DNA of 50,102 nucleotides from Acidovorax sp. (GTDB lineage Bacteria > Pseudomonadota > Gammaproteobacteria > Burkholderiales > Burkholderiaceae_C), in the NCBI GenBank assembly GCA_030692685.1, contig JAUXZO010000181.1, positions 1 through 50,102 on the forward strand, given 5' to 3'. The position numbers and the translations under genes were made by a program. Positions 25,064 to 33,419 of this stretch are shown here, piece after piece. A model generated the notes under the pieces. That model was not told where the DNA came from and did no database searches. It saw only the letters and a list, made by a program, of their open reading frames with translations. Within the stretch, counting starts at the first letter, position 1, and every line of letters starts with the position of its first letter.

Positions 25064-25860
25064 AGCCAGTCCACCAGCTGGTCACGGCTGCGTTTGACCA
25101 CCACGTTCAAAAGCAGTGCGGTCACCGCCATCCAGACCAAGGTCACCCACCACACACTGGCGGGTGGCCAGGCGCCTTGTAGCAGTATTTGCTGGTAACC
25201 CACTACCAAGGCCGTCATCGGGTTGAACCACAGCACCCAACGCCAGTTCTCTGGAAAAAGGGTAAGCGGGAACAAAATGGGCGAAAGGTAAATACCCACC
25301 GACAGGAAAAAGCCCACCAGTTGCACTGTGTCGCGCAGTGCGGCTGCCAGCACTGCCAATAAATAGCCCAGCAGCAAACACAACACTAGCTGCAAGGCCA
25401 GCAACAGCACAAAGCCCAGCAGTGCACTGTTGAAGCGATGCAAAGGCGCATACACCAACGCCACCACCACCAACAACGGCCCGTAGATCAGCGCGCTGGC
25501 CAACACGGCCCGCGCGGTAAAAAGTACGGGTGGCAACGGGTTTTTTTGCAGCAGGCCACCGGCCTCGATCAGGCTGTTCATGCCGCGCGATACTGCGTCG
25601 CAAAACGCCATCCATGGCAATGCCCCGACGATGAGGAACGTGCCTACAGCGTGCGAAGGCGCCCCTTCACCCAGCCGCATGGAGAACACCACATCAAACA
25701 CCAGGTAGTACGCCGCCACCGTGAGCAAGGGTTGTAGATAGGGCCACAGCACGCCCACTGCCGTGCCGGTGTGGCGTGCCGCCAGCTCTCGCTGGGTCAG
25801 CACCCACACCAGCCCCCTGGAGCGCCACAAGGCACGAAATTCAGTCAACAGTGTCCACAT
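25060..25860 (-). CDS. wzm: Wzm: O-antigen-type ABC exporter permease
   Basis: This 266-residue ABC-2 permease has six hydrophobic segments and the typical N-terminal amphipathic stretch LTQRELAARHTGTAVGVLWPYLQPLL, as in Wzm/KpsM. FFLSVGIYLSPILFPLTLFP and the conserved NPMTALVVGYQQ are near the C-terminus. With Wzt it forms a transporter that moves undecaprenyl-linked polysaccharide across the inner membrane. Its stop overlaps the wzt start by four bases (ATGA), so the two are coupled. The gene begins the export operon. A terminator for the preceding ppiC gene (25882-25901) lies just upstream, so its promoter must lie within about 20 bp or inside ppiC's 3' region. Confidence 0.92.
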   Translation of the reverse strand: MWTLLTEFRALWRSRGLVWVLTQRELAARHTGTAVGVLWPYLQPLLTVAAYYLVFDVVFSMRLGEGAPSHAVGTFLIVGALPWMAFCDAVSRGMNSLIEAGGLLQKNPLPPVLFTARAVLASALIYGPLLVVVALVYAPLHRFNSALLGFVLLLALQLVLCLLLGYLLAVLAAALRDTVQLVGFFLSVGIYLSPILFPLTLFPENWRWVLWFNPMTALVVGYQQILLQGAWPPASVWWVTLVWMAVTALLLNVVVKRSRDQLVDWL

Positions 25861-25881
25861 GCGCAGCGATCAGAAACAGAA

Positions 25882-25901
25882 ACCCGCCCTGTTGGGCGGG
25901 T
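25882..25901 (-). terminator. Rho-independent terminator of ppiC
   Basis: On the minus strand: ACCCGCCC, loop AACA, GGGCGGGT, then TTCTGTTTCTG. The 8-bp GC stem and interrupted T-run lie 61 bp after the ppiC stop, just ahead of wzm. Confidence 0.7.
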
Positions 25902-25962
25902 GTTGTGAGATGGGAGGCGTGGGGCGCGAAAATTAACCGGCCCGCCCTCACTGGTTCCCAGG

Positions 25963-26913
25963 TTACTTGACTGCCGGTTTTTGCTGCGCAGAGCCAGCGT
26001 TAGGCGCTGTAGGCGCTGTAGGGTGCTCTGCGGCGTATTTAGCGGCAAAAGCAGCAATGGCTTCGGCGTTGGTAGTTACGCCTTGCTGCATTTTTTGGGC
26101 ATGGGCCACGCGGGCCTCTTGCTTGACGCTGGCCGAGATTTCTTTGACCAGATCAGCCTTCACCTCGTCATAAGGACGAATACCAGCTGGCTTCTTCTCT
26201 TCGAGCTGAATGATGTGGAAGCCAAATTTGGATTCCACCACACCGCTCAAGTCCCCCTTCTTGGTCAAGGCAAAAGCCACCGACTCGAACTCGGGAACCA
26301 TCTGCCCACGACCGAAGAACCCCAGGTCTCCGCCCTTGTCGGCGTTGCTCTTGTCAGCCGAATGCTCTTTGGCCAACTTGGTAAAGTCTCCGCCAGCCTT
26401 GAGGTCTGCCAGAATTTTGTCTGCCTTGGCGCGAGATTCTGCATTGGTGCCCGCCACCAGAATATGGCGCGCACGCACTTGTTCGTCCGCCTTGAACCGC
26501 TCAGGCTTGGCCTTGTAAGCGGCACGGGCCATGGCCTCTGCCGCTTCAGGCTTGGGCTCGTTGGCCTTGTCCATTTTCTCCATCCAAGCGTCGGACAGCA
26601 CTTTGTCGCGCGCTATCTGCAGTGCGGCAGCGATGGTGGGGTCTTTGTCCAATCCGTCTGCCTCGGCCTGCTGCGCAATGGAGCGGCGCGCATACAGGTT
26701 GGACGCAATTTGCGTGACGGTTTGCGGTTTGGCCAGCACGATCGATCGCATTTCCTGCGGCATGCGCAGCGCGTCTGCCTGAATGTCAGCGGTAGTGATG
26801 GAAAACTTGGAACCCTGGATCAACGCACCAGGTTCTGCGGCCAGCGCGGAAGCACTCCAAGCCAATGCGGCAGCCAGAGAGACAAGACGAAGTGGCGTAG
26901 AAAAACGTGTCAT
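25963..26913 (-). CDS. Periplasmic peptidyl-prolyl isomerase (parvulin, PpiC/SurA-like)
   Basis: This 316-residue protein has signal peptide MTRFSTPLRLVSLAAALAWSASALA, cleaved before AEPG. A SurA-like helical N-domain (about 30-150) precedes the PpiC parvulin domain (about 150-255): QVRARHILVAGTNAESRAKADKILADLKAGGDFTKLAKEHSAD, GGDLGFFGRGQMVPEFE and SKFGFHIIQLEEKKPA. It catalyses proline isomerisation and helps fold outer-membrane or secreted proteins in the periplasm. The Ala/Pro-rich C-terminal tail is likely disordered. It lies between the surface-protein gene and the exporter. A terminator upstream (26955-26987) separates it from the surface protein, so some readthrough or an internal promoter is needed. 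Codon use seems like that of the surface protein gene (visual impression). Confidence 0.9.
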   Translation of the reverse strand: MTRFSTPLRLVSLAAALAWSASALAAEPGALIQGSKFSITTADIQADALRMPQEMRSIVLAKPQTVTQIASNLYARRSIAQQAEADGLDKDPTIAAALQIARDKVLSDAWMEKMDKANEPKPEAAEAMARAAYKAKPERFKADEQVRARHILVAGTNAESRAKADKILADLKAGGDFTKLAKEHSADKSNADKGGDLGFFGRGQMVPEFESVAFALTKKGDLSGVVESKFGFHIIQLEEKKPAGIRPYDEVKADLVKEISASVKQEARVAHAQKMQQGVTTNAEAIAAFAAKYAAEHPTAPTAPNAGSAQQKPAVK

Positions 26914-26954
26914 AGGTGATGCAAATCAGGCAAAAGGCCACAAAGCGGCCAGTT

Positions 26955-26987
26955 AAAAAAAAAGGCGGGGGAAACCCCCGCCTTTTT
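26955..26987 (-). terminator. Strong terminator of the surface-protein gene
   Basis: On the minus strand: AAAAAGGCGGGGG, loop TTT, CCCCCGCCTTTTT, continuing to nine T. It has a 13-bp stem and a 3-nt loop. It ends transcription of the gene at 27021-28808 with high predicted efficiency. A-rich sequence on the other side makes it potentially bidirectional. Confidence 0.92.
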
Positions 26988-27020
26988 CAGATCGCATTAC
27001 TGCGAAAAAGTGCCCACGAA

Positions 27021-28808
27021 TTACTTCGTGAAGCGGTGTGGCCAAGTGATACCGTAGGTACCCGACAGGCCAGCAGCCACTTGTGGGTTGCTCAGTTTGA
27101 TGAACGAAGCGCCCAGGACTGGCAAGCCTTGAACAACGTTAGCAGCAGCAGCGGCAGCATTGTTAATAGCGTTAGTCGTAGTCACAACACCCCAACCGTT
27201 GGTGTAAGTACCAGAGGTGATGGTGGAACGAGCAACGCTAGATGCCAGCACGGAGTTACCGGTGCTCTTGAATGCCAACACGCTGGCTTCGCCGCACAGA
27301 GCGACAGCAGACACCGTACCGGGGGTACGTGGCGAGAACACTGGACCAGGAGTGGTAGCGCCTGGAGTAGTCTCTTCACGGTCGTAGAAGCGCTGAGCAT
27401 CAGCCTTCACGCAAATGTTACCCGAGTCGTCCGTCGACACTGGAGTGTTGGCAGCGAAGAACCACTCGTCTTGAGCAGTAGCAACGGCACTTGGCAGCAC
27501 GCCAGCAACCAGGTTCGAGAACAGACGGTAAGACGTGTTGGCGTCGTTAGCCGGCGTAGTACCCGTCACAGCCTTGTAGTTGGCAGCCACGCTGTAGCGA
27601 CGTGTGGGCATGGAGAACACCCAGTCAGTCTTTGCAGAGATCGACTCATCGTTGGCGTACTGGTTAGTCACCGAAGTAACTGCCAGAGCCGACGTCAGAG
27701 CGATTGCTTGCGCCTTTGGAGCGCCGATGTCAGCGGCCAGGTAAGGCGTCGACATGTCGGGCAAGTCATAGAAACCGCCGGTCAGAGCAGGCACGCCAGT
27801 AGCGCTGAACGCGGTACCGTCTGTCTTCAGTGCATCGCCACGCAGCAGTGGGTCAGCAGTGAAGTTCAGCATGTCAGCCGCTGCAACAGCAGTGTCGATT
27901 TGTGGGAAGTGCACAAAGTTGCCACGGCCATTGCCGCCGTCAGCGCGCACTGCAGTGTTAGCGCCAGAGAACGTGGTGGTTTCAGGCACATTGATGATGT
28001 ACCAGTCGCCCAACAGACCGCCCGTAGGTGTGTTGAAACCGACGTTAGCAGCATTTGCTTCCACCGAGAAATTCGTCAACGCGGCGTTGAACAGCGTTGT
28101 TTCCGAAGCAGAACCAGCCACCGAACATGGTGCTACCGCAGTGACGTGCTTGATAGCAGTGTACAGAGCGGAATTGGTGTTGGCAGTGGTGCCGACCGTG
28201 TAGATCTTGTCGCTAGGAATGTCAGCCATGTTGAAGATTTCAACATAACCTTCGCGAGTGCCATTGGCCTTGACAGTGTCAGACGCAGCAGGGTTCAGAC
28301 GACCTGTCGAGAAAGCCTTAGGAGCATTGATGCCCAGGGCAGGCACGGAGCAGGTATTGTCAGCGCTCTGGATTTGAGCAATGCCGTCAGCACCAGCAGT
28401 TACAGCAGCAGTCCACACGTCGCCAGGCGACATGAAGACTTGAAAGTCCATCACGTCGTCAGAGTTGGCGGCGCCGCGGAAGCGAACCTTCACAGCCTTG
28501 CCGTTCAGTGTGTCAGTGTTCACAACGTGCAGAACGGTCATGTTGCCGTTTTGCACCGTGTAGTAAGGCACCAGCAGCATGCTGCCAACGCCGCCTTCAG
28601 ACAGGCTCAGGGATGTAGCGGTAGATACCGACATTCTGCTGTTGGCAGGCGTGCCAGGAACAATCAGCAAACCTTGCTGCAGGTTGACCGTTGCCGCACC
28701 AGCTGCAGCCGCACCGGAACCAACAATCACGTCAGCCGATGCAGCACCTGCGAAGCCCAGGCCACCAATCATGGCAGCAATGCTCAGGGCCAGAACATTT
28801 TTCTTCAT
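27021..28808 (-). CDS. Secreted/cell-surface protein, unknown family function
   Basis: This 595-residue exported protein has signal peptide MKKNVLALSIAAMIGGLGFAGAASA, cleaved before DVIVGSG. The mature part is rich in Ala, Thr, Val, Asn and Gly with few charges. It has beta-strand-like patches (VRFRGAANSDDVMDFQVFMSPGDVWTAAV), a CSVPALG/CSVAG cysteine pattern and a C-terminal NPQVAAGLSGTYGITWPHRF. It resembles proteins called 'cell surface protein' in Comamonadaceae, with no assigned function. The start is set by a GGAG ribosome site seven bases from the ATG; the open frame extending to 29000 is not coding. A long leader with direct repeats and a strong terminator suggest high expression. Whether it is secreted by the adjacent type II system is untested. 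Confidence 0.75.
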   Translation of the reverse strand: MKKNVLALSIAAMIGGLGFAGAASADVIVGSGAAAAGAATVNLQQGLLIVPGTPANSRMSVSTATSLSLSEGGVGSMLLVPYYTVQNGNMTVLHVVNTDTLNGKAVKVRFRGAANSDDVMDFQVFMSPGDVWTAAVTAGADGIAQIQSADNTCSVPALGINAPKAFSTGRLNPAASDTVKANGTREGYVEIFNMADIPSDKIYTVGTTANTNSALYTAIKHVTAVAPCSVAGSASETTLFNAALTNFSVEANAANVGFNTPTGGLLGDWYIINVPETTTFSGANTAVRADGGNGRGNFVHFPQIDTAVAAADMLNFTADPLLRGDALKTDGTAFSATGVPALTGGFYDLPDMSTPYLAADIGAPKAQAIALTSALAVTSVTNQYANDESISAKTDWVFSMPTRRYSVAANYKAVTGTTPANDANTSYRLFSNLVAGVLPSAVATAQDEWFFAANTPVSTDDSGNICVKADAQRFYDREETTPGATTPGPVFSPRTPGTVSAVALCGEASVLAFKSTGNSVLASSVARSTITSGTYTNGWGVVTTTNAINNAAAAAANVVQGLPVLGASFIKLSNPQVAAGLSGTYGITWPHRFTK

Positions 28809-28867
28809 ATAGAAACTCCAGTTAAAAAGTTGGTAAGCGCAACTACCACGATTGATTACGCTAGGGG

Positions 28868-28876
28868 ATGGTAGCA
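28868..28876 (-). promoter_or_regulatory. Possible extended -10 promoter of the surface-protein gene
   Basis: The minus strand reads TGCTACCAT, matching an extended -10 (TGnTAnnAT). A start around 28861 would give a leader of about 53 nt. No good -35 is present, which fits an extended -10 or activator-dependent promoter. Confidence 0.45.
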
Positions 28877-28919
28877 CAGCGCTTTGGGGCCTTCTAGGGC
28901 TTGGAAGCCCGTTACAGCC

Positions 28920-28949
28920 CACTGTTGATTTATTGCAACACTGTTGATT
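28920..28949. promoter_or_regulatory. 11-bp direct repeats upstream of the surface-protein promoter
   Basis: CACTGTTGATT occurs twice (28920-28930 and 28939-28949), 19 bp apart start to start, about two helical turns. On the minus strand the unit is AATCAACAGTG. They lie about 70 bp upstream of the putative start point, a typical activator position. The regulator is not known. Confidence 0.6.
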
Positions 28950-29006
28950 CAGATGGCCTTCATCTCTCTCCTCAAGGTCAAACAGCGGGGGCTGGTTCAA
29001 GACCTC

Positions 29007-29432
29007 TCAGATGTCTTGATAGCGCCACCATTGGCCGTCCTCGAGCAGCCAGATCTCGTCCAAGTGCGTAGCTATGGTACCCACACTTACGCCCATCAGG
29101 GCAGGCGAAGCATCAACTTTTGTGCGAACTGCGCATTTTTCTGGCTCGCAATCCACTTTAACCACACTCACACCCCTGATGGCGGCGCCTGTGCCAAACT
29201 GCATTTTGAACTGATCCAACGTGCGCAATTTGCGGTACGACGGGGTCGTCAGCTCATAGGCTTTGTCCACCTGGCCTGCGGCACGGGCTTTCCAATACAT
29301 TTCTGCGCGCTGCTTGACAGCGTCTTCAGGCTTGGCGGCACCCATGCTGGCGCATCCGGCAAGCAGCAGAACGCCTGCTGCGACGATGGGGGCACCCACC
29401 AGTTGGGTCAGCGATTTTTTAAACATTTTCAA
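29007..29432 (-). CDS. Small lipoprotein, unknown function
   Basis: This protein of about 141 residues has a lipoprotein signal: hydrophobic GAPIVAAGVLLLAGC, with lipobox LAGC and the lipidated Cys at about residue 27. The mature protein has a MYWKARAAGQVDKAYELTTPSYRK segment, SNTF2-like in character, and ends WLLEDGQWWRYQDI. Members with this end pattern are often annotated as hypothetical. The start is uncertain. The frame begins at a TTG (29430-29432) with GAGG five bases upstream; an ATG at 29424-29426 has GAGG eleven bases away. The TTG start has the better spacing. A candidate promoter lies at 29453-29480. It is not obviously related to the type II secretion genes that follow 274 bp away. 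Confidence 0.7.
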   Translation of the reverse strand: MKMFKKSLTQLVGAPIVAAGVLLLAGCASMGAAKPEDAVKQRAEMYWKARAAGQVDKAYELTTPSYRKLRTLDQFKMQFGTGAAIRGVSVVKVDCEPEKCAVRTKVDASPALMGVSVGTIATHLDEIWLLEDGQWWRYQDI

Positions 29433-29452
29433 CAGTTCCTCTTGCGTTGGAC

Positions 29453-29480
29453 AGAATACCTAAGAGACGCTTTTAAACAA
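29453..29480 (-). promoter_or_regulatory. Candidate sigma-70 promoter of the lipoprotein gene
   Basis: On the minus strand: TTGTTT (29475-29480), a 16-bp spacer, TATTCT (29453-29458). The predicted start would be about 15 bp upstream of the coding start. It lies next to a strongly AT-rich tract (29490-29537). Confidence 0.4.
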
Positions 29481-29489
29481 CACACACGC

Positions 29490-29670
29490 ATTGCATATGT
29501 ATATCTATATGCATATATAGGTATAGGCATATGCATCACTGCACGACTTGGCGAGGGCCTTGCCTTGCTGTGGTGTTAACCCAGCAAGGCGCCACGCCCC
29601 AACTCAGCGTGACACTGATATGAAGCAGCCAGCCAGCCAGACAGCAATCAATCGATCAATCAATCGATTC
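29490..29670. other. AT-rich palindromes and tetranucleotide tracts
   Basis: This gene-free interval between the lipoprotein promoter and the gspD stop holds a conspicuous AT-rich block of ATGCATAT/ATATGCAT palindromes (29490-29537). It also has an inverted repeat GCCTTGCTG/CAGCAAGGC (29562-29570, 29582-29590) and short imperfect repeats of GCCA and ATCA/ATCG (29622-29670). No T-run follows the hairpin. No gene is supported. Confidence 0.7.
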
Positions 29671-29706
29671 GATCTGACCCGATGACCCGCAGATCCGCTG
29701 ATCCGC

Positions 29707-32166
29707 CTAGTTGGGCTGTGTCGGCACAGGTTGTGCTAACGGGTTACGGCTAACGGGCGGCTCCACCACGATGGCGCGCAACCCCTTCAGGCGATCACGC
29801 AAGTCGTCGCTCACTTCGCGAATGTCGATATCTGAGCGAACAACACGCGGCGTGATGACGACCAGCAGCTCGGTGCGCACGCCGGTGGAGTTGTTTTGGG
29901 CAAAGAGGTTCCCGATCAGGGGCAGGTCTTGCAGCAAGGGGACGCCGCTTTTGCCGTTCGACTGGTTATCTTTGATAAGACCGCCCAGCACGATGGATTC
30001 GCCAGAGCGCACGGCCACTTTGCTACTGATTTGCCGCTGCAGAAATCTGCGCTGGCCGTTTGCCTGCTCTTCCACAGCACCGACGTCTGTCACCGTCTGG
30101 TCAATTTGCATGGCCACCACGTTGCCCGAGTTCACTGAAGGCGTGACCGCCAGGTTCACACCCGTATCTTTGTACTGAATGGTGCTGGTGGTCGTGTTGG
30201 ATGTGTCGCTCTGGATGGTGCTGGTGCTCACGGGCACTTGATCGCCTACCGTGATGGTGGCGGTGTGGTTGTCCAGCACCATGAGAGATGGATTGGAAAT
30301 CATCTTGACCAATGACTTCGTGGCCAATGCGTTCAGTGTGGCCTTGAGTTTGCCGGCACTGTTGCTCAGGGCATAAGAGAAACCGCTGTTCAGCACGGTA
30401 CTAACCGCTCCGCCAACGTTGCCCGCACCAGAGTAGCCCGACTGCGCGTCGCCACTAAAAGCCCATTGCAAGCCATATTTCAGGGAGTCATCTAACGTGA
30501 CTTCGATGATGCTGGCCTCGATCAGCACCTGGGTCAAGGGCAGATCCAAGCGTTTGAGAGTCGCTTCGATTTTGTTAAATTCAGAGCGCGTGCCCCATAC
30601 CAAGACCGAGTTGTTCAGGTCGTCGGCCACCACACGAATGCTGCCCAAGGTAGCAGCTGCCGAAGGCTGGTTGGCCCCGCCCTGGGTGTTGGTTCGGCTG
30701 TTGAGGCTATTGAGGCCACCAGAACCCGACCCACTAGAAGTCAGCGCGGAGGCCAGTCCGGTTCTGGAGTTGCCCAGTGAGTTGCCGGCACTGCCAAACG
30801 CGCTGTTCATCCCGGTCTGACCCAACGATGAACCGGTGGTAGAACCAAGCCCTGGAGCGACACCATTGTTTGCTGTTGGCGCGGAAGCGGATGCGCCCCC
30901 AAACAAACCACTGAGCACGCTGGCCAAATGCCTGGCGTTGCCATTTTGCACCTGGTAGATGAAGAGCTGTGGCTCCGAGCCACTGTCGCTGGGTTGATCA
31001 AGCCGTTCGATCCAGCGGCGGGCTTCTTCCAAGTACGCTGCACGCGGGGTAACCACCAGTATGCTGTTGATGCGATCAATCGGCATGACGCGCAGTGCGC
31101 CGAAAAGCGGATTCGATTCGCCCAAGGCGGCCGACCCTGCAGCAGCGGCTGCGGCAGATGCGGCACCACCGCTAGCCCCACCCACCACTCCAGGCAAGCT
31201 GGCTGGGGTACTGCCGCCACCGCTAACAAGGCGCAGCGCAGCCTCTACTTCTTTGACGGACGCATGCTTGAGGGGGAACACACCTACGGACATGCCTTTG
31301 AGCAAGTCCACGTCGAAGGTGTTGACCAACTCCATCCAACCTTCCGCCTGTGTGCGCGTACCCATCATGACAAGCAGATTGCGCACGGTATCCACGCGCA
31401 CTATTGCGTCGGGCGGAACCATGGGGCGCAAGATAGACGCCATTTCACCCGCGCCGATGTATTGCAAGGGGAGAATGACAGCCCCATAGCCTGGCGGAAT
31501 GTTGGGGGTGCTGCCACTGAACTGGCGTATGGAGCCCGCAATGTTCTTGAGAGCATCTGCGCGTCCGGCGTGGTACGTGCCCCGGGCATCGCGCACCAAG
31601 GCCAAGCCATTGGCCTGCAGCGCGCTTTCCAGCAAGAAAACGGCTTGATCGGGCGCGATGGGGTTGCGCGTTGACAAAGTGACCGTGCCTTGAAGGGGCG
31701 GGTGCATGACGTAGTCCACCTTGAGGATCTCACCCATCACGGTGCGGACGACTTCTGCCACCGGGGCTTCTTCAAAGCGGAACGAGACAGGCGCGCCAGT
31801 CAGGGGCGGAATGACTTTGGGCGGCGCAATGACTTGGCCATTGCCACGAATGATGCGCGGCGCGGAGCCCGCGGCTTCTGCGCCTGGCTTGGCTTCGGCT
31901 GTAGCGGCTGCAGGTGCCTGCGACTTGTCGACGCGCACAGGAGCCGGGGCGGCGACTGATGCAGCACCTGGGGTGGGCGGCGCTGGTTGCACCGCGACCG
32001 GGACTGTTGCGCCTTCAACCGCACTTGCTTCAGAAGGCGTGGCAGTCGTGGCGGTGGTTGCGGTGGTTGCGGGGGTTGCGGGGGTTGCCAATGGCTGGGT
32101 TTGGGCTTGAACCAACTGGCAAGCTGCCAGCATGGTTGCGGCAAGGGCGTAGCGGGGTGAGTTCAT
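29707..32166 (-). CDS. gspD: Type II secretion secretin GspD
   Basis: This 819-residue protein is the outer-membrane channel of the type II secretion system. A leader is followed by a Thr/Ala/Pro-rich stretch (about 25-110) that repeats the triplet pattern ATT/ATP. The N0 domain lies at about 130-205 and N1 at about 230-310 (ILPLQYIGAGEMASILRPM). The N2/N3 domains carry a long Gly/Ser-rich insert (about 330-350 and 425-500). The secretin core is marked by VLIEASIIEVTLDDSLKYG and LLVVITPRVVRSD. The start MNSPRYALAATMLAAC contains a possible lipobox (LAAC, Cys16); otherwise cleavage after LVQA is possible. It is the last gene of the operon, 36 bp after the GspC-like gene. Confidence 0.93.
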   Translation of the reverse strand: MNSPRYALAATMLAACQLVQAQTQPLATPATPATTATTATTATPSEASAVEGATVPVAVQPAPPTPGAASVAAPAPVRVDKSQAPAAATAEAKPGAEAAGSAPRIIRGNGQVIAPPKVIPPLTGAPVSFRFEEAPVAEVVRTVMGEILKVDYVMHPPLQGTVTLSTRNPIAPDQAVFLLESALQANGLALVRDARGTYHAGRADALKNIAGSIRQFSGSTPNIPPGYGAVILPLQYIGAGEMASILRPMVPPDAIVRVDTVRNLLVMMGTRTQAEGWMELVNTFDVDLLKGMSVGVFPLKHASVKEVEAALRLVSGGGSTPASLPGVVGGASGGAASAAAAAAGSAALGESNPLFGALRVMPIDRINSILVVTPRAAYLEEARRWIERLDQPSDSGSEPQLFIYQVQNGNARHLASVLSGLFGGASASAPTANNGVAPGLGSTTGSSLGQTGMNSAFGSAGNSLGNSRTGLASALTSSGSGSGGLNSLNSRTNTQGGANQPSAAATLGSIRVVADDLNNSVLVWGTRSEFNKIEATLKRLDLPLTQVLIEASIIEVTLDDSLKYGLQWAFSGDAQSGYSGAGNVGGAVSTVLNSGFSYALSNSAGKLKATLNALATKSLVKMISNPSLMVLDNHTATITVGDQVPVSTSTIQSDTSNTTTSTIQYKDTGVNLAVTPSVNSGNVVAMQIDQTVTDVGAVEEQANGQRRFLQRQISSKVAVRSGESIVLGGLIKDNQSNGKSGVPLLQDLPLIGNLFAQNNSTGVRTELLVVITPRVVRSDIDIREVSDDLRDRLKGLRAIVVEPPVSRNPLAQPVPTQPN

Positions 32167-32202
32167 TGTGGCGAAGGGATGATGAGATTGCAGGCGCAGC
32201 GC

Positions 32203-32862
32203 TTAACGCCCACCAAAAGAAGGACGGCGCGGCGGAGCCGCGGCGGCGTTGGTTGCAGCCGCTGCTTCCGGTGTTGCCTGGGCGGCCGCGGCGGATGAAG
32301 GCGCATTGCGCCCCCCTGAAACAGCCGACGGCGGGGCAGCAGGCGCGCGGTTTTGCGGCACGCCGGTGTATGTGGCCAATGCAGCACGCTGCAGTGACAC
32401 CACGCGGGTCTGCCCCCTTTGGCTGAAGGTGGCTTGCCCCCCGGCGACGGACTGAAGCGTCCAGCCATCCAGCATGCCATTGAGGGGCACCCTGCGGTCT
32501 TTGCCTTCGTAGTTGATGATGATGCCACCGACACCTACGCCCTCAAACACACCGGTGAGTTTGGCTTGTGCAAAGCGGTTGACGGGTTCTGGCACCTCTG
32601 CCTTGGGCGGCGGAGGCGGTGGTGGCGGCCTGCGCGTGGGCGAGAACAAGGGACGCTCGAGCATGCCTAAAAACTGGCTGGTATCTGCCTGCCCCTGGCC
32701 GGGCAACGCTGGCAACAAGGCCTGCAAGTCCACTTTGAGAGGCTGGGGCGGCTGCCAGCGCATGTCGCGCAGTTGCCCATCAGGCGTAACCCACACCCAA
32801 GCCAAAAAGCACAGCAAAGCTGTATTGAGGACGGCCAACAATGGAAGGGCGATGCGTCTCAC
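32203..32862 (-). CDS. GspC-like inner-membrane protein of type II secretion
   Basis: This 219-residue protein has one N-terminal membrane segment (about 5-25). A periplasmic homology-region-like domain (about 70-165) contains RPLFSPTRRPPPPPPPP, FAQAKLTGVF, GGIIINYEGKDRRVPLNGMLDGWTLQSV and VVSLQRAAL, resembling the HR domain of GspC/XcpP. An Ala-rich tail ends RRPSFGGR. There is no PDZ domain, as in short GspC forms, so it may be GspC or a GspN-like component. Residues 78-85 are a run of eight prolines. It overlaps gspM by four bases and sits before gspD, where many betaproteobacterial systems place an inner-membrane connector to the secretin. Confidence 0.7.
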   Translation of the reverse strand: MRRIALPLLAVLNTALLCFLAWVWVTPDGQLRDMRWQPPQPLKVDLQALLPALPGQGQADTSQFLGMLERPLFSPTRRPPPPPPPPKAEVPEPVNRFAQAKLTGVFEGVGVGGIIINYEGKDRRVPLNGMLDGWTLQSVAGGQATFSQRGQTRVVSLQRAALATYTGVPQNRAPAAPPSAVSGGRNAPSSAAAAQATPEAAAATNAAAAPPRRPSFGGR

Positions 32863-33419
32863 TTTTGCCCTTTCAGGATGCCGAAGGTGAATTGCACAGC
32901 AAGGCGCGGCACCACACTGGGCTGCACGTTTTGCAGGCCACCCACGAGTTGCACGTCCATGTCGTTGATCAGGATGAGTGGCAGTTGGCTGGACAAAACC
33001 GCCAGGGCACTTTGCAATGCAAGCAGATCACCATCGGCACGGACTGTGAGAGGGATTCGCTCAAACCCTTTTTCGACTTTGGATGGCAGCACTTGGCTGC
33101 TGCTGATTTGCAAGCCCGCCGCGCTGAATATCTCGCGAATGCGCTGCTGGGCAGCGTTGCCCGCTTGCGCAGCGTCTTGGCTGGGAGGGTAGATGTATTG
33201 CTCGCCCGCTTTTTGCACTTGCTCGAGCAGGGCGGCAATGTCTGACTCCTGGGATGACAAACCCAGCAGCCGGGCATGCCGAGGCTCTAACTTTTCTAAC
33301 TGCGCCTGGGCGTTTTGGTATTCGCCGTGGATGTAAAAACCCAATGCCACCAAGGGTGCAATCACCAGGGTGAGTGTGACCAATAGCGCGAGCAATTGGC
33401 GATTTTTTTGCATGTTCAT
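32859..33419 (-). CDS. gspM: Type II secretion protein GspM (subtype b)
   Basis: This 186-residue protein has a single N-terminal membrane helix (about 8-30), then a coiled-coil stretch (EYQNAQAQLEKLEPRHARL) and a ferredoxin-like periplasmic domain: EKGFERIPLTVRADGDLLALQSALAVLSSQLPLILINDMDVQ. It resembles the GspM-b/PilO-type subunit that partners GspL in the inner-membrane platform. The start overlaps the gspL stop by four bases, and the stop overlaps the next gene by four bases. Translational coupling across the three is therefore probable. MQKNRQL, two codons in, is an alternative start. Confidence 0.85.
   Translation of the reverse strand: MNMQKNRQLLALLVTLTLVIAPLVALGFYIHGEYQNAQAQLEKLEPRHARLLGLSSQESDIAALLEQVQKAGEQYIYPPSQDAAQAGNAAQQRIREIFSAAGLQISSSQVLPSKVEKGFERIPLTVRADGDLLALQSALAVLSSQLPLILINDMDVQLVGGLQNVQPSVVPRLAVQFTFGILKGQK

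Noticed and set aside
25060..25860. Capsule (KpsM/KpsT) rather than O-antigen exporter
   Set aside because: Wzt has the long C-terminal domain and the locus has a WecA-like primer with rhamnose genes nearby. No KpsE/D/C/S homologue is visible. A capsule or S-layer glycan role is still not fully excluded.
29562..29590. Terminator after gspD
   Set aside because: The hairpin GCCTTGCTG/CAGCAAGGC has no T-run on the gspD side, so it was kept as an inverted repeat only.
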